Positions 1 to 8,696 are shown, numbered from the stretch's first letter. The stretch is 64,000 nt of DNA from Actinomycetota bacterium (GCA_009702045.1 WLIV01000001.1:1-64000), one strand, 5' to 3'. Made by a program: numbers and translations. Notes: generated from the letters alone by a model not told the origin.

Positions 1-2
1 AC

Positions 3-260
3 GAGTCGGCGTACCCAGTCGTGGCGATGGAACTCACTCCGATTGCTGGGTTGCGGCTGCGGCGGGCGGTGCTGGGCACGCTGCTGACAGCGAACCATCC
101 GCGTAGCGTCGCCGACGTCGTCCGCGGCTTCTGGGAAGGATCCGTCCCAACTCGGAACGGCGTGACAGTCAGCCGAGCGCGGCGATGGCGTCGGCGACGG
201 CGAGGATGCGTTGGGCGTTGGCGACGTGAAGGTTTTCGATCATCCGGCCGTTGTAGGTGA
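3..260 (+). pseudogene. Possible truncated gene fragment at the window edge
   Basis: An open frame enters from the left edge. An internal start at 21 would give MAMELTPIAGLRLRRAVLGT and then a protein-like stretch to about residue 45. After that it becomes an Arg-rich run that is simply the antisense of the neighbouring CoA lyase. The first part looks like the N-terminal helices of a real protein and the last part does not, so it could be a gene broken by a rearrangement. I do not recognise the family. It may equally be chance. Confidence 0.2.
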
Positions 261-1056
261 CGACACCCTTCCCTTCGGCGACGGCGGCCTCGAACGTGGC
301 GATCAGGCCACGGGCATGCTCGACATCGTCGGCGGACGGCGCCCACACGTCGTTGCACACGTCGACCTGTGACGGGTGGATGAGGGTCTTGCCATCGAAG
401 CCCATCTCGAAGCCCTGCACGCACTCAGCACGGAATCCGGCCTCATCTTTGATGTCGTTGTACACGCCATCGAGGATCACCTTGCCGGCCTCGCGTGCGC
501 CGAGCAGTGCGGTGGCGAGGTGCGGTACGAGCGGGTAGCGGCCCGCCGCACCGAGCGTGCTGCGCACTTCGCGGGCCAGGTCGTTGGTGCCCATCACCAG
601 CACGGTGACTCGCCAGTGAGCGGCGAGCGCGCGAACGTCGAAGATGGCGGTCGGCGTCTCGATCATCGCCCAGATGCGGATGTCGTGGCGCGCCCCAGCG
701 TGGTCGAGGATGTCGGAGACCTCGTCGAGGTACTTGACCGACCCAACCTTGGGGATGACGACCGCGGCTGCCTCAGACCGGCCAGCGGCGATGAGGTCGT
801 CGCGTCCCCAGGGCGTATCGAGACCGTTGCAGCGGATCGCGAGCTCGCGGTTGCCGTACTCACCCGACGACGCGGCGGCCGCTGCGTTCGCACGGGCGGC
901 TTCCTTGGCATCGGGTGCGACGGCATCCTCGAGGTCGAAGATGATCGCGTCTGCGGCGATGGTCTTCGCCTTCTCCAGGGCACGTTCATTCGCCGCCGGC
1001 ATGTACAGCACGGAGCGACGGGGGCGCAGATCGGAGGTGACAGGGTCAGAAGCCAT
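169..1056 (-). CDS. CitE-like CoA-ester lyase or malyl-CoA thioesterase
   Basis: A 295-residue member of the HpcH/HpaI aldolase and citrate lyase beta family, a TIM barrel that uses Mg2+ to cleave or hydrolyse 3-hydroxyacyl-CoA esters. Visible hallmarks are FDLEDAV at residues 40-46, the CoA/substrate Arg in [11 protein letters not shown] (R75), PKVGS near 103 and the metal-ligand Glu in IETPTAI (E133). The ATG overlaps the end of the upstream lyase gene by 11 bp, so the two are co-transcribed and probably translationally coupled. The pairing of a longer and a shorter lyase resembles Mcl1 (malyl-CoA/methylmalyl-CoA lyase) plus Mcl2 (malyl-CoA thioesterase) of the ethylmalonyl-CoA pathway. Family is certain; exact substrate is inferred. 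Confidence 0.88.
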   Translation of the reverse strand: MASDPVTSDLRPRRSVLYMPAANERALEKAKTIAADAIIFDLEDAVAPDAKEAARANAAAAASSGEYGNRELAIRCNGLDTPWGRDDLIAAGRSEAAAVVIPKVGSVKYLDEVSDILDHAGARHDIRIWAMIETPTAIFDVRALAAHWRVTVLVMGTNDLAREVRSTLGAAGRYPLVPHLATALLGAREAGKVILDGVYNDIKDEAGFRAECVQGFEMGFDGKTLIHPSQVDVCNDVWAPSADDVEHARGLIATFEAAVAEGKGVVTYNGRMIENLHVANAQRILAVADAIAALG

Positions 1057-2107
1057 AGCTCGCCTTCAGTTCAGAATCACGGGCTGCCAGCTCATGCGCG
1101 AGCGCAACCACCACCTTGCACTGCTTCACGGACGCATCGTCCTCCATCTTGCCGTCGAGCATGATCGCTCCCGTACCGTCGCCCATCGCGTCGATCACCC
1201 GCTGCGCCTGGCGCACATCTTCGGGCCGTGGGCTGAACACCCTCTTGGCGATGTCGATCTGCACCGGGTGCAGACTCCAGGCGCCAACGCAACCGAGCAG
1301 GTAGGCGTTGCGGAACTGGTCCTCGCAGGCGACGGTGTCCTTGATGTCGCCGAACGGGCCGTAGAACGGCAGCAGCCCGAACGTGACGCACGCATCGACC
1401 ATGCGGGCCAGCGTGTAATGCCACAGGTCTTGCTGAAAGACCGTGCGGTCGGCGCCGTACTGCGGCCCGTCGTCGCCGGCGGGAGGGTCGGCGCGCACCA
1501 AGTAGTCGGGGTGGCCGCCGCCCACGCGGGTGGTCTTCATGCGGCGGTTGGCGGCCAGGTCGGCCGGGCCGAGCGACAGCCCCTGCATACGCGGCGAAGC
1601 GGCGCAGATTTCCTCGATGTTCACCATGCCGCGAGCGGTCTCGAGGATCGCGTGCACGAGGATCGGCTTCTTCAATCCGGCCTTCGCCTCGAGCTGGGCG
1701 AGCAGGCGGTCGATGTAGTGGATGTCCTCGGGACCTTCCACCTTCGGCACCATGATGACGTCGAGCTTGTCGCCGATCTCGGTGACGAGCGTGACGAGGT
1801 CGTCGTGACCCCACGGCGAGTCGAGGCTGTTGATGCGTGTCCAGAACTGAGTGGTGCCGAAGTCGACTGTCTTGCCGACCTTCACCAACCCGGCGCGGGC
1901 GGCCTCCTTGTCAGCCATCGGGATGGCATCCTCCAGGTTGCCGAGCAGGATGTCGACGGTGGGGATGATCTCCGGCAACTTCGACACAAGCTTCTCGTTC
2001 TGCGGCGGGAAGAAGTGGATGACCCGGCTGGGGCGAAAAGGGATCTCGCGCGCCGGCTCGGGAGCACCGACGGCCAAGGGCTTGAAGAAGTCACGGGGGC
2101 TACGCAC
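1046..2107 (-). CDS. L-malyl-CoA / beta-methylmalyl-CoA lyase family protein
   Basis: A 353-residue HpcH/HpaI aldolase-fold CoA lyase, longer than the partner gene downstream. NLEDAI (57-62), R91 in [16 protein letters not shown] (121-125) and E156 in ILETARG are the family's Mg2+ and CoA-binding elements. The segment [10 protein letters not shown] and the long C-terminal part resemble malyl-CoA lyases of about 350 residues rather than citrate lyase subunits. Such enzymes cleave malyl-CoA to glyoxylate and acetyl-CoA, and methylmalyl-CoA to glyoxylate and propionyl-CoA. It is the first gene of a two-gene minus-strand operon. A methylsuccinyl-CoA dehydrogenase-type gene 2 kb away supports an ethylmalonyl-CoA pathway role. 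Confidence 0.85.
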   Translation of the reverse strand: MRSPRDFFKPLAVGAPEPAREIPFRPSRVIHFFPPQNEKLVSKLPEIIPTVDILLGNLEDAIPMADKEAARAGLVKVGKTVDFGTTQFWTRINSLDSPWGHDDLVTLVTEIGDKLDVIMVPKVEGPEDIHYIDRLLAQLEAKAGLKKPILVHAILETARGMVNIEEICAASPRMQGLSLGPADLAANRRMKTTRVGGGHPDYLVRADPPAGDDGPQYGADRTVFQQDLWHYTLARMVDACVTFGLLPFYGPFGDIKDTVACEDQFRNAYLLGCVGAWSLHPVQIDIAKRVFSPRPEDVRQAQRVIDAMGDGTGAIMLDGKMEDDASVKQCKVVVALAHELAARDSELKASYGF

Positions 2108-2129
2108 GATTCAAGGTTAGTTTCGTTGC

Positions 2130-2813
2130 GTGCTTGCACAGAACTTCGACGCGATCCTGTTCGATGCCGGCGGCATCTTCTTGCTGCCCGATCCCACAGT
2201 GCTGGGCCCACTGCTGGCCTACCACGGGGGCGATGCAGCTATCTCGGTCCACATTCGGGCGCACTACGCAGGGATGGCGGCCAAGAGTGCGGTCGGCGCA
2301 TCCGAGAAGGACTGGCACCCCTATAACGAGGCATACGTGCGGGCGGTGGGAGTGCCCGAAGCGGAAATCTCGTTGGCTGCTGCCGTGCTGGCAGAGACTC
2401 GCAATGCGTCTACCTGGCGCTGGCCGATTCCCGAGAGTCTGATCGCGCTCGCTGGTCTGCGCTCCATAGGAATGCCAATGGGCGTGGTCAGCAACGCCAG
2501 CGGGCAGATCGCCGAAGTGCTGGCCCGCAGCGGGGTCTGCCAGGAGGGCGCCGGTCTGTATACGCCGATGCGAGTGATCATCGATAGTCACCTCGTGGGC
2601 GTCGCCAAACCTGATCCGCACATCTTCGATTTCGCGCTCGCGCACTTCGATGGCATCGAACGCAGCCGCATCGCCTACATCGGCGATTCAGTGACAATGG
2701 ACATCGGCGGTGCTCGTGCCGCAGGCCTGTACCCGATTCTGCTCGACCCGTACGACGACTGGCCGAACGCCGACTTCCATCGTCTGCGCAGCCTCGAGGA
2801 ACTGCTGTCGTGA
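2130..2813 (+). CDS. HAD-superfamily hydrolase
   Basis: A 227-residue haloacid dehalogenase-like phosphatase of the Cof/phosphoglycolate-type subfamily. Motif I is the FDAGG segment with nucleophile D12, but the usual second Asp two residues later is Gly, which is also seen in some dehalogenase or non-phosphatase members. Motif II is VVSNAS, motif III is KPDPHIF and motif IV is GDSVTMDIGGA. The GTG start gives the shortest N terminus before the first beta strand. The next gene starts inside its stop (GTGA overlap), so it is co-expressed with a methyltransferase. The substrate cannot be told from sequence. Confidence 0.85.
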   Translation: MLAQNFDAILFDAGGIFLLPDPTVLGPLLAYHGGDAAISVHIRAHYAGMAAKSAVGASEKDWHPYNEAYVRAVGVPEAEISLAAAVLAETRNASTWRWPIPESLIALAGLRSIGMPMGVVSNASGQIAEVLARSGVCQEGAGLYTPMRVIIDSHLVGVAKPDPHIFDFALAHFDGIERSRIAYIGDSVTMDIGGARAAGLYPILLDPYDDWPNADFHRLRSLEELLS

Positions 2814-3427
2814 CCAACCAGGAGCATGGCCAGCATGTCAGCGACCGCTGGGCCGAGTGGCGGCGCCAGATCCCGTTGCAGGAGTACCACTCGCGCTGGG
2901 AACGGATGGACGCGGAGGGTAAGTCCACACACGGGGAGGCTGACTTCATCGAGGCGCTACACCCGCGTTCGGTGCTTGACGCCGGCTGTGGCATGGGGCG
3001 CGTGGCGATCGAACTGCACCGACGTGGCATTGAGGTGGAAGGTGCCGACCTCGACGACGACCTGTTGGCATTCGCCCGCGGTGATGCGCCGCACATCACG
3101 TGGCATCACGCCGACCTGTCCGAGCTGGCGCTCGACCGCCGCTTCGACGTTGTAGCGATGCCAGGCAACGTGATGCTGTTCTGTCGCCCCGAGCACCGTT
3201 GTCCGATTGTCGCCAGTCTCGCCGAGCACCTACAACCCGACGGTCTGCTGGTAGCTGGCTTCAGCCTTGACCGTCACCCTGAGGCGCTGACACTGGCCGA
3301 ATACGACGCGTGCTGTTCCGCCGCGGGACTCACGCTCCACGAACGGTTCTCGACGTGGGAGCGCGACCCGTACGACGCGCAGGGTTACTCCGTCAGCGTG
3401 CATCGCTCACCACTCAGAAACGGTTGA
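2810..3427 (+). CDS. Class I SAM-dependent methyltransferase
   Basis: A 205-residue Rossmann-fold methyltransferase. Motif I is VLDAGCGMG (about 55-63), followed by the acidic end of strand 2 in GADLDDD, the motif III-like DVVAMPGNVM and the post-motif LQPDGLLVAGFS. The GTG start overlaps the HAD stop codon by 4 nt. The N-terminal WAEWRRQIPLQEYHSRW helix resembles small-molecule methyltransferases of unknown substrate. HAD plus methyltransferase pairs occur in biosynthetic tailoring, but nothing here fixes a product. Confidence 0.85.
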   Translation: MTNQEHGQHVSDRWAEWRRQIPLQEYHSRWERMDAEGKSTHGEADFIEALHPRSVLDAGCGMGRVAIELHRRGIEVEGADLDDDLLAFARGDAPHITWHHADLSELALDRRFDVVAMPGNVMLFCRPEHRCPIVASLAEHLQPDGLLVAGFSLDRHPEALTLAEYDACCSAAGLTLHERFSTWERDPYDAQGYSVSVHRSPLRNG

Positions 3428-3434
3428 CGCGCTG

Positions 3435-3451
3435 CATACCACCTTGGTATG
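3435..3451. promoter_or_regulatory. Palindromic operator for the RHH/MazF toxin-antitoxin operon
   Basis: A perfect inverted repeat, CATACC-acctt-GGTATG, ends 8 bp before the antitoxin ATG. Ribbon-helix-helix antitoxins bind such short dyads and repress their own operon. The right arm (TTGGTAT) overlaps a plausible -10 region. The binding role is inferred from position and the known behaviour of RHH antitoxins. Confidence 0.6.
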
Positions 3452-3459
3452 TTCACCGC

Positions 3460-3723
3460 ATGTCGACGCAACTCGCCCTCCGCCTGCCCGACGATCTGCT
3501 GGCCGAGCTCGACTGGCTGGTCCTGCGCTGCAACTACTCCAACCGCACCGAGGCCATGCGTACCGCCATCGAGGCCGCGATCAAGGCCGAACGCTCGCGT
3601 CAGATCGACGAGCAGTACGCCGATGCGTACACCCGCCGGCCACAGACCGACGACGAGTTGGCAGACCTCGCGTGGCAGACCTCACCCGATCTTGACGAGG
3701 ATGAGGATTGGTCATGGCTGTGA
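3460..3723 (+). CDS. Ribbon-helix-helix antitoxin of a MazEF-type pair
   Basis: An 87-residue protein. The N terminus, STQLALRLPDDLLAELDWLV, is a beta strand followed by a helix, then YSNRTEAMRTAIEAAI supplies the second helix of the RHH DNA-binding fold. The C terminus is very acidic (DEDEDWSWL) and probably wraps the toxin. The ATG at 3460 is chosen because the strand begins there and the operator palindrome lies just upstream. Its stop overlaps the toxin ATG, the usual antitoxin-first arrangement with translational coupling. It should dimerise, neutralise the MazF-like RNase and repress the operon. Confidence 0.85.
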   Translation: MSTQLALRLPDDLLAELDWLVLRCNYSNRTEAMRTAIEAAIKAERSRQIDEQYADAYTRRPQTDDELADLAWQTSPDLDEDEDWSWL

Positions 3724-4031
3724 TCCAGCAAGGACAGATCTGGTGGGGCGGCCCGACCGACGAGAAACCTCGGCCATATCTGGTGATCACTCGGCAGCGA
3801 GCGATCGACTCGATGCGGGCGATCGCGGTCGCCCCCGTCACCCGCCGTACCCGCGGCCTTGTCAGCGAGGTGTTGTTGGGATCGGACGACGGACTCTCTG
3901 TGGAGTGCGTCGCCAACTTCGACAACGTCCGCTCGCTCGACAAGACCCTGCTCGCGCGCTGCGTCGGGGCCCTCGCCCCCGGCCGTTGGCACGAGGTGTG
4001 CGCGGCCCTGCGTGCAGCGATCGACTGCTAG
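3714..4031 (+). CDS. MazF/PemK-like mRNA endoribonuclease toxin
   Basis: A 105-residue PemK/MazF-fold protein. QGQIWWGGPTDEKPRPYLVI is the classic first strand-loop with the conserved G-x-W, P and R-P-x-L-V residues. VAPVTRRTRG carries the second core strand, and ECVANFDNVRSLDKTLL corresponds to the conserved D-N-x-x-x-x-K-x-x-L helix start. The ATG at 3714 overlaps the antitoxin stop; an in-frame TTG lies two codons earlier. It ends in a CTAG shared with the stop of the convergent acyl-CoA dehydrogenase. Expected to cut mRNA at a short motif when released from antitoxin. Confidence 0.87.
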   Translation: MAVIQQGQIWWGGPTDEKPRPYLVITRQRAIDSMRAIAVAPVTRRTRGLVSEVLLGSDDGLSVECVANFDNVRSLDKTLLARCVGALAPGRWHEVCAALRAAIDC

Positions 4032-5650
4032 GCGTTCGCAGCCTCGATCATGCGGCGAGCGATGACCTTCAGGCAGAGCGTTTCATCGGCGCCCTCGAAG
4101 ATGGACAGCACTCGAGCGTCGACGAACAGACGGCTTACCGTGTACTCCTCGGCGTAACCCATGCCGCCATGGATCTGCATCGCTTCGCGGGTGACCCACT
4201 CGGCGGCCTTGCACACGTAGGCCTTCACCATCGCGGCTTCCATGGCACCTTCACCCTTGGCCATCTGGCGGGCGACGGAGTAGGAGAACTGGCGGCCGGC
4301 CTGGATGAGCATCGCCATCCGGCCGAGCTTGGCCTGGATGAGTTGGTAGTCGGCGATCGGTGAGCCGAACACGGCCCGGTTGTGGGCGTACTCGACGGCG
4401 GCTTCGTAGGCGGCCTGCATGACACCCACGGCGCGGGCGGCGGTCTGCAGGCGGCCGTTCTCGAAGCCGGCCATCTGGAAGAAGAAGCCCTTGCCGACGC
4501 CATCGGCTTCACCGATCAGGTTGCTGGCGGGCACCCACCAGTTCTCGAGCGCGACCTCGTAGCTGTGCATACCTCGGTAGCCGATGGTGTCGATTGCGCG
4601 ACCCTCCAGCTTTCCCACCAGGCCGGCTGCGCCATGTTCTTGGGTGAACTCGAAACCGTGGCCGTTGCCGCGGGGCTTGGGCACGATGAACAGACTGAGG
4701 CCGCGGTGGGTCTTGCTGCGGTCGGGGTCGGTGCGGGCCAGCAGCGCCAGCACATCGGCGCGACCGCCGAAGGTGCACCACGTCTTGACGCCGTTGATCA
4801 CGTAGCCGGGTTCGCCGTTGGCGCCTTCGGCCGGGGTGGCGGTGACCTTGATGTTGGCCACGTCGCTGCCGTAATCGGGTTCGGTGACGGCGACCGCGGG
4901 CATGATCTCGGCGGTGGCCAACTTGGGCAGCCAGTGTTGCTTCTGCGCCTCGGTGCCGCCCTTCATCAGCGCGCGGGTGAGGATCTCGGGCCGCGTGATC
5001 AGCGAGCCGCCGATACCCAGCGAACCGCGCGACAGCTCCTCGGTGGCCACGACCATGCCGATGTACTCGCTGTCGCCACCCTCGCTGTACCCGCCATATT
5101 CGGCGGGCACGGACAGGCCGAACGCGCCCATCTCGGCGAGACCCTGGACGATCTCTTCGGGCACGTCGTCGTTACTGCGGTGCACGTGCTCGGCGTGCGG
5201 CTTGATGACCTTCTCGGCGAAGCTGCGGAACGTATCGCCGACCATCTCCATGTCGCCGTCGAGGTGACGCGGCCCGGGCTGATCAGCCAGCGAGGCCACG
5301 AATTCGGGAGTGCGGAACTGTTCGAGGAACGGGTGGGCGGACTTCATCGGGGCGCTCTCGAGGCCCCAGTATTTCTCGCGTCCCACCAAGCGGGTGATCA
5401 GATCATGGGCCATCTCGGCCGTGAAGGCACACGTGAGGCGAGCCTCGACGTCGCCCTTCGCGCCGTAGTCGAGCAGCGCCCGAGCGGTCTCTACCTGGGC
5501 TGCCGCATGGGCCAAGTCGTAGGCGACCACCTGGTGCACATCGGGGCCACCGTTGGCCGCAATATGGCGGACGGCCTTGCCCACGATGCCTGAGGCGAGT
5601 TCGATGACGTCGGCAGCTGCCGCGAGATCAGGGGTGGGGATCGCAGTCAT
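4028..5650 (-). CDS. mcd: Acyl-CoA dehydrogenase, (2S)-methylsuccinyl-CoA dehydrogenase type
   Basis: 540 residues, about 150 longer than a usual acyl-CoA dehydrogenase. The extra length is an alpha-helical N-terminal domain (1 to about 125), as in methylsuccinyl-CoA dehydrogenase. The catalytic part has the FAD/substrate motifs AVAVTEPDYGSDV (about 252-264), TWCTFGG (290-296) and the C-terminal MQIHGGMGYAEE. Two Glu could be the catalytic base: E397 in GFENGR (isovaleryl-type position) and E519 in FEGADE (medium-chain position). Methylsuccinyl-CoA dehydrogenase makes mesaconyl-CoA in the ethylmalonyl-CoA pathway, which fits the CoA lyase genes nearby. The family is certain; the substrate is inferred from length and context. 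Confidence 0.78.
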   Translation of the reverse strand: MTAIPTPDLAAAADVIELASGIVGKAVRHIAANGGPDVHQVVAYDLAHAAAQVETARALLDYGAKGDVEARLTCAFTAEMAHDLITRLVGREKYWGLESAPMKSAHPFLEQFRTPEFVASLADQPGPRHLDGDMEMVGDTFRSFAEKVIKPHAEHVHRSNDDVPEEIVQGLAEMGAFGLSVPAEYGGYSEGGDSEYIGMVVATEELSRGSLGIGGSLITRPEILTRALMKGGTEAQKQHWLPKLATAEIMPAVAVTEPDYGSDVANIKVTATPAEGANGEPGYVINGVKTWCTFGGRADVLALLARTDPDRSKTHRGLSLFIVPKPRGNGHGFEFTQEHGAAGLVGKLEGRAIDTIGYRGMHSYEVALENWWVPASNLIGEADGVGKGFFFQMAGFENGRLQTAARAVGVMQAAYEAAVEYAHNRAVFGSPIADYQLIQAKLGRMAMLIQAGRQFSYSVARQMAKGEGAMEAAMVKAYVCKAAEWVTREAMQIHGGMGYAEEYTVSRLFVDARVLSIFEGADETLCLKVIARRMIEAANA

Positions 5651-5730
5651 GTGCGCGATGTTACCGAACGGTAGGTGAACTCTCCCTAACGGGCGTGGGG
5701 CTTGGCTACCGGATGTGTCAGGCTGACCCG

Positions 5731-6336
5731 ATGACCCGACTGTGCGTGTATTGCGGATCGAACTTCGGCACCGCTCCGGAGTTCGCGACGACCGCCCGCA
5801 AGCTGGGCACCGCCATGGCGAATCGCGGCATCGGGCTGGTCTACGGCGGTGGCAGCGTGGGGCTGATGGGTGCTGCGGCCGACGCGGCGATGGCGGCCGG
5901 CGGCGAGGTGATCGGCGTGATCACCGAGCAGTTGATGAGCGCCGAAGTCGCCCACCAGGGCCTGACAACGTTGGAAGTCGTGCCCTCGATGCACGACCGT
6001 AAGGCGCGGCTGGAGGAGCTGGCAGATGGCTTCGTGGTCTTGCCGGGTGGATTCGGCACGGTCGATGAGTTCGCCGAGATGCTCACCTGGAACCAACTGG
6101 GCATCATTGCCAAGCCGGTCGTGCTGCTCGATGTGAACGGGTTCTGGGGACCGCTGCTGGAATGGATGGACAAGGCGGTGGAGTCTGGGTTCGTGCGCTC
6201 GGCGCACCGAATGCTTGCACAGCGTGCTCGCACCGTCGATGAGGCCATCGCCCTGGCCACCGGCCCGGCGCCGGTGACCCCGCACAAATGGCTCGACCGC
6301 GATGTCACCGCCCCCTCGGGTGTGTCCCGGCCGTAG
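5731..6336 (+). CDS. LOG-family (TIGR00730) Rossmann protein
   Basis: A 201-residue member of the LOG/YvdD family, whose characterised members release free cytokinin bases from nucleoside 5'-monophosphates. The nucleotide motif GGGSVGLMG (about 42-50) and the signature PGGFGTVDE, with the catalytic Arg just before it in the DRKARLEELADGFVVL region, are both intact. The ATG at 5731 starts directly before the first beta strand (TRLCVYCGS). An upstream in-frame GTG would add 12 unlikely residues. Monocistronic, with no promoter stronger than a weak CAGGCT six bases before the ATG. Confidence 0.88.
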   Translation: MTRLCVYCGSNFGTAPEFATTARKLGTAMANRGIGLVYGGGSVGLMGAAADAAMAAGGEVIGVITEQLMSAEVAHQGLTTLEVVPSMHDRKARLEELADGFVVLPGGFGTVDEFAEMLTWNQLGIIAKPVVLLDVNGFWGPLLEWMDKAVESGFVRSAHRMLAQRARTVDEAIALATGPAPVTPHKWLDRDVTAPSGVSRP

Positions 6337-6384
6337 CGGTACCAGCAGCCTCGGGAACTGCGCTCGACGAGGCCACTTCTCAAC

Positions 6385-6435
6385 GTCTGTGTCGCGGCCC
6401 TGACCACCAATTGCGAAGGTCGGGCGGCGACACAG
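6385..6435. repeat. Imperfect palindromic repeat, shared with 36428-36490
   Basis: The 16-mer GTCTGTGTCGCGGCCC at 6385-6400 is identical to the left arm of the hairpin at 36428. The right arm here is degraded (GGGCGGCGACACAG). It lies between the LOG gene and a serine hydrolase gene and may act as a weak terminator or be a decayed copy of an interspersed palindrome. Confidence 0.55.
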
Positions 6436-6454
6436 TGCGAGGAAGGGGGTCGGG

Positions 6455-6483
6455 TAGACCGAGTCAGACGGCGGTGTTAGCTT
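6455..6483 (+). promoter_or_regulatory. Predicted promoter, leaderless start
   Basis: TAGACC (6455-6460), 17 bp, then TAGCTT (6478-6483). The ATG follows six bases after the -10, so the transcript would begin at or next to the start codon; there is no Shine-Dalgarno sequence. Confidence 0.45.
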
Positions 6484-6489
6484 CGGCCC

Positions 6490-7494
6490 ATGTCCGTACC
6501 CAACCGGAAGCCCATCGATCTCGGCAAGGTGGAACGTGCGGCAGAGGCACTGTTCGACCGCAACCCGCAGCGTGGCACGACGCTCGCCCTGGTAGTCATG
6601 CATCGTGGCCAGTTCGTGTTCGAGCGCTACGGCGTGCAGCCCGACACCATCTTCGGACCCGGTGGTCCCGTCACCGCCGACACGACGCTCATCTCGTGGA
6701 GCATGGCCAAGAGCATCACCCACGCGGCGGTCGGCATCCTCGTCGGCGAAGGTCGCCTCACGCTCGCTGCGCCTGCGCCGGTGCCGTCGTGGAACGGCAC
6801 TGAGAAGCAAGCGATCACCCTGCAGCACCTGCTCGACATGCGCAGTGGTCTGCAGTGGGTCGAAGAGTATTCACTGGACACACCCAGCGACGTGGTCGAG
6901 ATGCTGTATGGCGGCGGTGCGCTCGACATGGCCGCGTACGCGACAGCGCAGCCGCTGGCCCACGCACCCGGCGAGGTGTGGAACTACTCCAGCGGCACCA
7001 GCGTCATCGTCTCGCGCATCATTGGCGATGTGGTCGGTGGTGGTCGTGAGGGGATGGAGACGTTCCTGCGCGACCGGCTCTTCCTGCCGGCGGGGATGAC
7101 CAGCGCAGTTCCCAAGTTCGACGACGCTGGCACATTCATCGGGTCGAGCTACGTGTACGCGACGGCGCGCGACTTCGCCCGTTTCGGCGAGCTCTATCGC
7201 AACGACGGCGTCGCCGCCGACGGCATTCGCGTGTTGCCCGCAGGCTGGAGCGCTCACGCAGCGACGTTCACCGCCGACGACCCCGACGGGCCATTCTCCT
7301 ACGGTGCGCACTGGTGGCTGTGGCCCGACTTCCCTGGCAGCCTCGCCTGCCACGGCTACGAGTATCAGCGAACGGTGGTGCTGCCCGACCGCGAGATGGT
7401 GGTGGTGCATCTGGGTGTGACCACCGACGAGGGTGCTGATGAACTGCATGAGCACCTTCGCGCCATGTTCCTATCGGCTAACAATGGTGCGTGA
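6490..7494 (+). CDS. Serine hydrolase, class C beta-lactamase-like fold
   Basis: A 334-residue member of the AmpC/EstB/penicillin-binding fold. The catalytic SxxK is SMAK in LISWSMAKSITHA (about residue 74) and the second-motif Tyr is in WNYSSGTS. No signal peptide, so it is probably a cytoplasmic esterase or peptidase rather than a true beta-lactamase. It is the first gene of a tightly overlapping chain: its stop overlaps the GTG of the membrane protein gene, which in turn overlaps mutY. Confidence 0.85.
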   Translation: MSVPNRKPIDLGKVERAAEALFDRNPQRGTTLALVVMHRGQFVFERYGVQPDTIFGPGGPVTADTTLISWSMAKSITHAAVGILVGEGRLTLAAPAPVPSWNGTEKQAITLQHLLDMRSGLQWVEEYSLDTPSDVVEMLYGGGALDMAAYATAQPLAHAPGEVWNYSSGTSVIVSRIIGDVVGGGREGMETFLRDRLFLPAGMTSAVPKFDDAGTFIGSSYVYATARDFARFGELYRNDGVAADGIRVLPAGWSAHAATFTADDPDGPFSYGAHWWLWPDFPGSLACHGYEYQRTVVLPDREMVVVHLGVTTDEGADELHEHLRAMFLSANNGA

Positions 7495-8696
7495 TCATGG
7501 ATGGCTCGGGGAACCACACGGGTGAGTTGCCCCGCGTGTCGCTTGACGACACCGGCGGTCCACCACGTCCGCGGCGCATCCGACCGTTCCACTTCACGTT
7601 GAAGTTGCTGATGTTCGTCATCGTGATTTACTTCGGCGCAGCCACCATCATCCCGGGTGTCCGCAAATCCGCCGGCGAACTACGCAACGTCAACCCGTGG
7701 CTGCTGCTCCTTGGTCTCGGGCTCGAAATGGCGGCGCTCTACTCCTACTCACTGCTCACCAAGGCGGCGCTCGGCGAGGTCGGCCATACCGTGTCGTCGC
7801 GCCGTCTGTTTCGCATCCAGATGAGCACGAAGGCGCTCTCCAGCGTTGTCCCCGGCGGGAGCGCAGCGGGTTCCACTCTGGGATACCGGCTGATGACGCT
7901 CAGCGGTATCCCTGGCCCAGATGCCGGCTTCGCACTCGCGACCGCCGGCCTCGGTTCGGCGGTGATGTTGAACCTGATCTTCTGGGCTGCTTTGATCGTG
8001 TCGATCCCGATCCGTGGCGTCAACCCGGGCTACGTCACGGCGGCCATCGCGGGCATCGTGTTAATGGTGGCGGCGGGTGGCCTGGTCGTTGGTCTGCTCG
8101 AAGGGCAACGGACCGCTGAGCGCGTGATCCGTTGGATTGCCCGTCGTCTCCGGTTCAGCGAGGACCGCGCTGCCGCTGGTGTGCGTCAAGTGGCCGGCCG
8201 TTTGGAAGATCTCGTCGCCGACCGTCGACTGCTGATGCGCGTCGGCGGCTGGGCGGCAGCCAACTGGTTGCTCGACGCAGCCTCGCTGTGGGTGTTCCTG
8301 CGCGCCTTCGGCGGATCCACCGATCTCGACGCGTTGCTCGTCGCGTTCGGTCTGGTGAACGTGCTCGCAGTCATTCCCATCACCCCGGGGGGACTCGGCA
8401 TCATCGACGGCGGTCTGCCCATCGCGCTGGCCGGGTTCGGTCTCACCAAGGCGACCGCTCTGCTTGGGACAGCGACCTATCGCCTGGCCCAGTACTTCTT
8501 CCCGATCTTTCTGGGTGGTCTGTTGTACGCGTCGCTGCGCGTTGGGCCGTGGAGGATCAAACGTCGCGAGTCTCTCCAACGCTTGCGCGACCTCGCCGGC
8601 GACGCGATCGACAGCCCCGAAAGCGTGCTCGACTTCTCCGCACGATTCGGTCGACGCGTCCGCCCGGTGGGGGGCGCGCGGGATCGAGCGAAGTGA
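7491..8696 (+). CDS. YbhN/UPF0104-type membrane protein (LPG synthase TM-domain family)
   Basis: About 400 residues with some seven or eight predicted membrane segments, beginning with TLKLLMFVIVIYFGAATII. The pattern matches the lysylphosphatidylglycerol synthase transmembrane (flippase-like) domain, without the soluble aminoacyltransferase domain. The motifs SSVVPGGSAAGSTLGYRLM and ITPGGLGIIDGGLPIAL are typical conserved loops. The GTG at 7491 overlaps the previous stop by 4 nt; an ATG at 7497 is an alternative. The C-terminal Arg-rich tail is cytoplasmic. A lipid or polyprenol-phosphate transport role is possible but unproven. Confidence 0.82.
   Translation: MIMDGSGNHTGELPRVSLDDTGGPPRPRRIRPFHFTLKLLMFVIVIYFGAATIIPGVRKSAGELRNVNPWLLLLGLGLEMAALYSYSLLTKAALGEVGHTVSSRRLFRIQMSTKALSSVVPGGSAAGSTLGYRLMTLSGIPGPDAGFALATAGLGSAVMLNLIFWAALIVSIPIRGVNPGYVTAAIAGIVLMVAAGGLVVGLLEGQRTAERVIRWIARRLRFSEDRAAAGVRQVAGRLEDLVADRRLLMRVGGWAAANWLLDAASLWVFLRAFGGSTDLDALLVAFGLVNVLAVIPITPGGLGIIDGGLPIALAGFGLTKATALLGTATYRLAQYFFPIFLGGLLYASLRVGPWRIKRRESLQRLRDLAGDAIDSPESVLDFSARFGRRVRPVGGARDRAK

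Noticed and set aside
644-2326. 560-residue plus-strand frame over the CoA lyases
   Set aside because: Antisense shadow in high-GC DNA; the minus strand carries complete lyase motifs.
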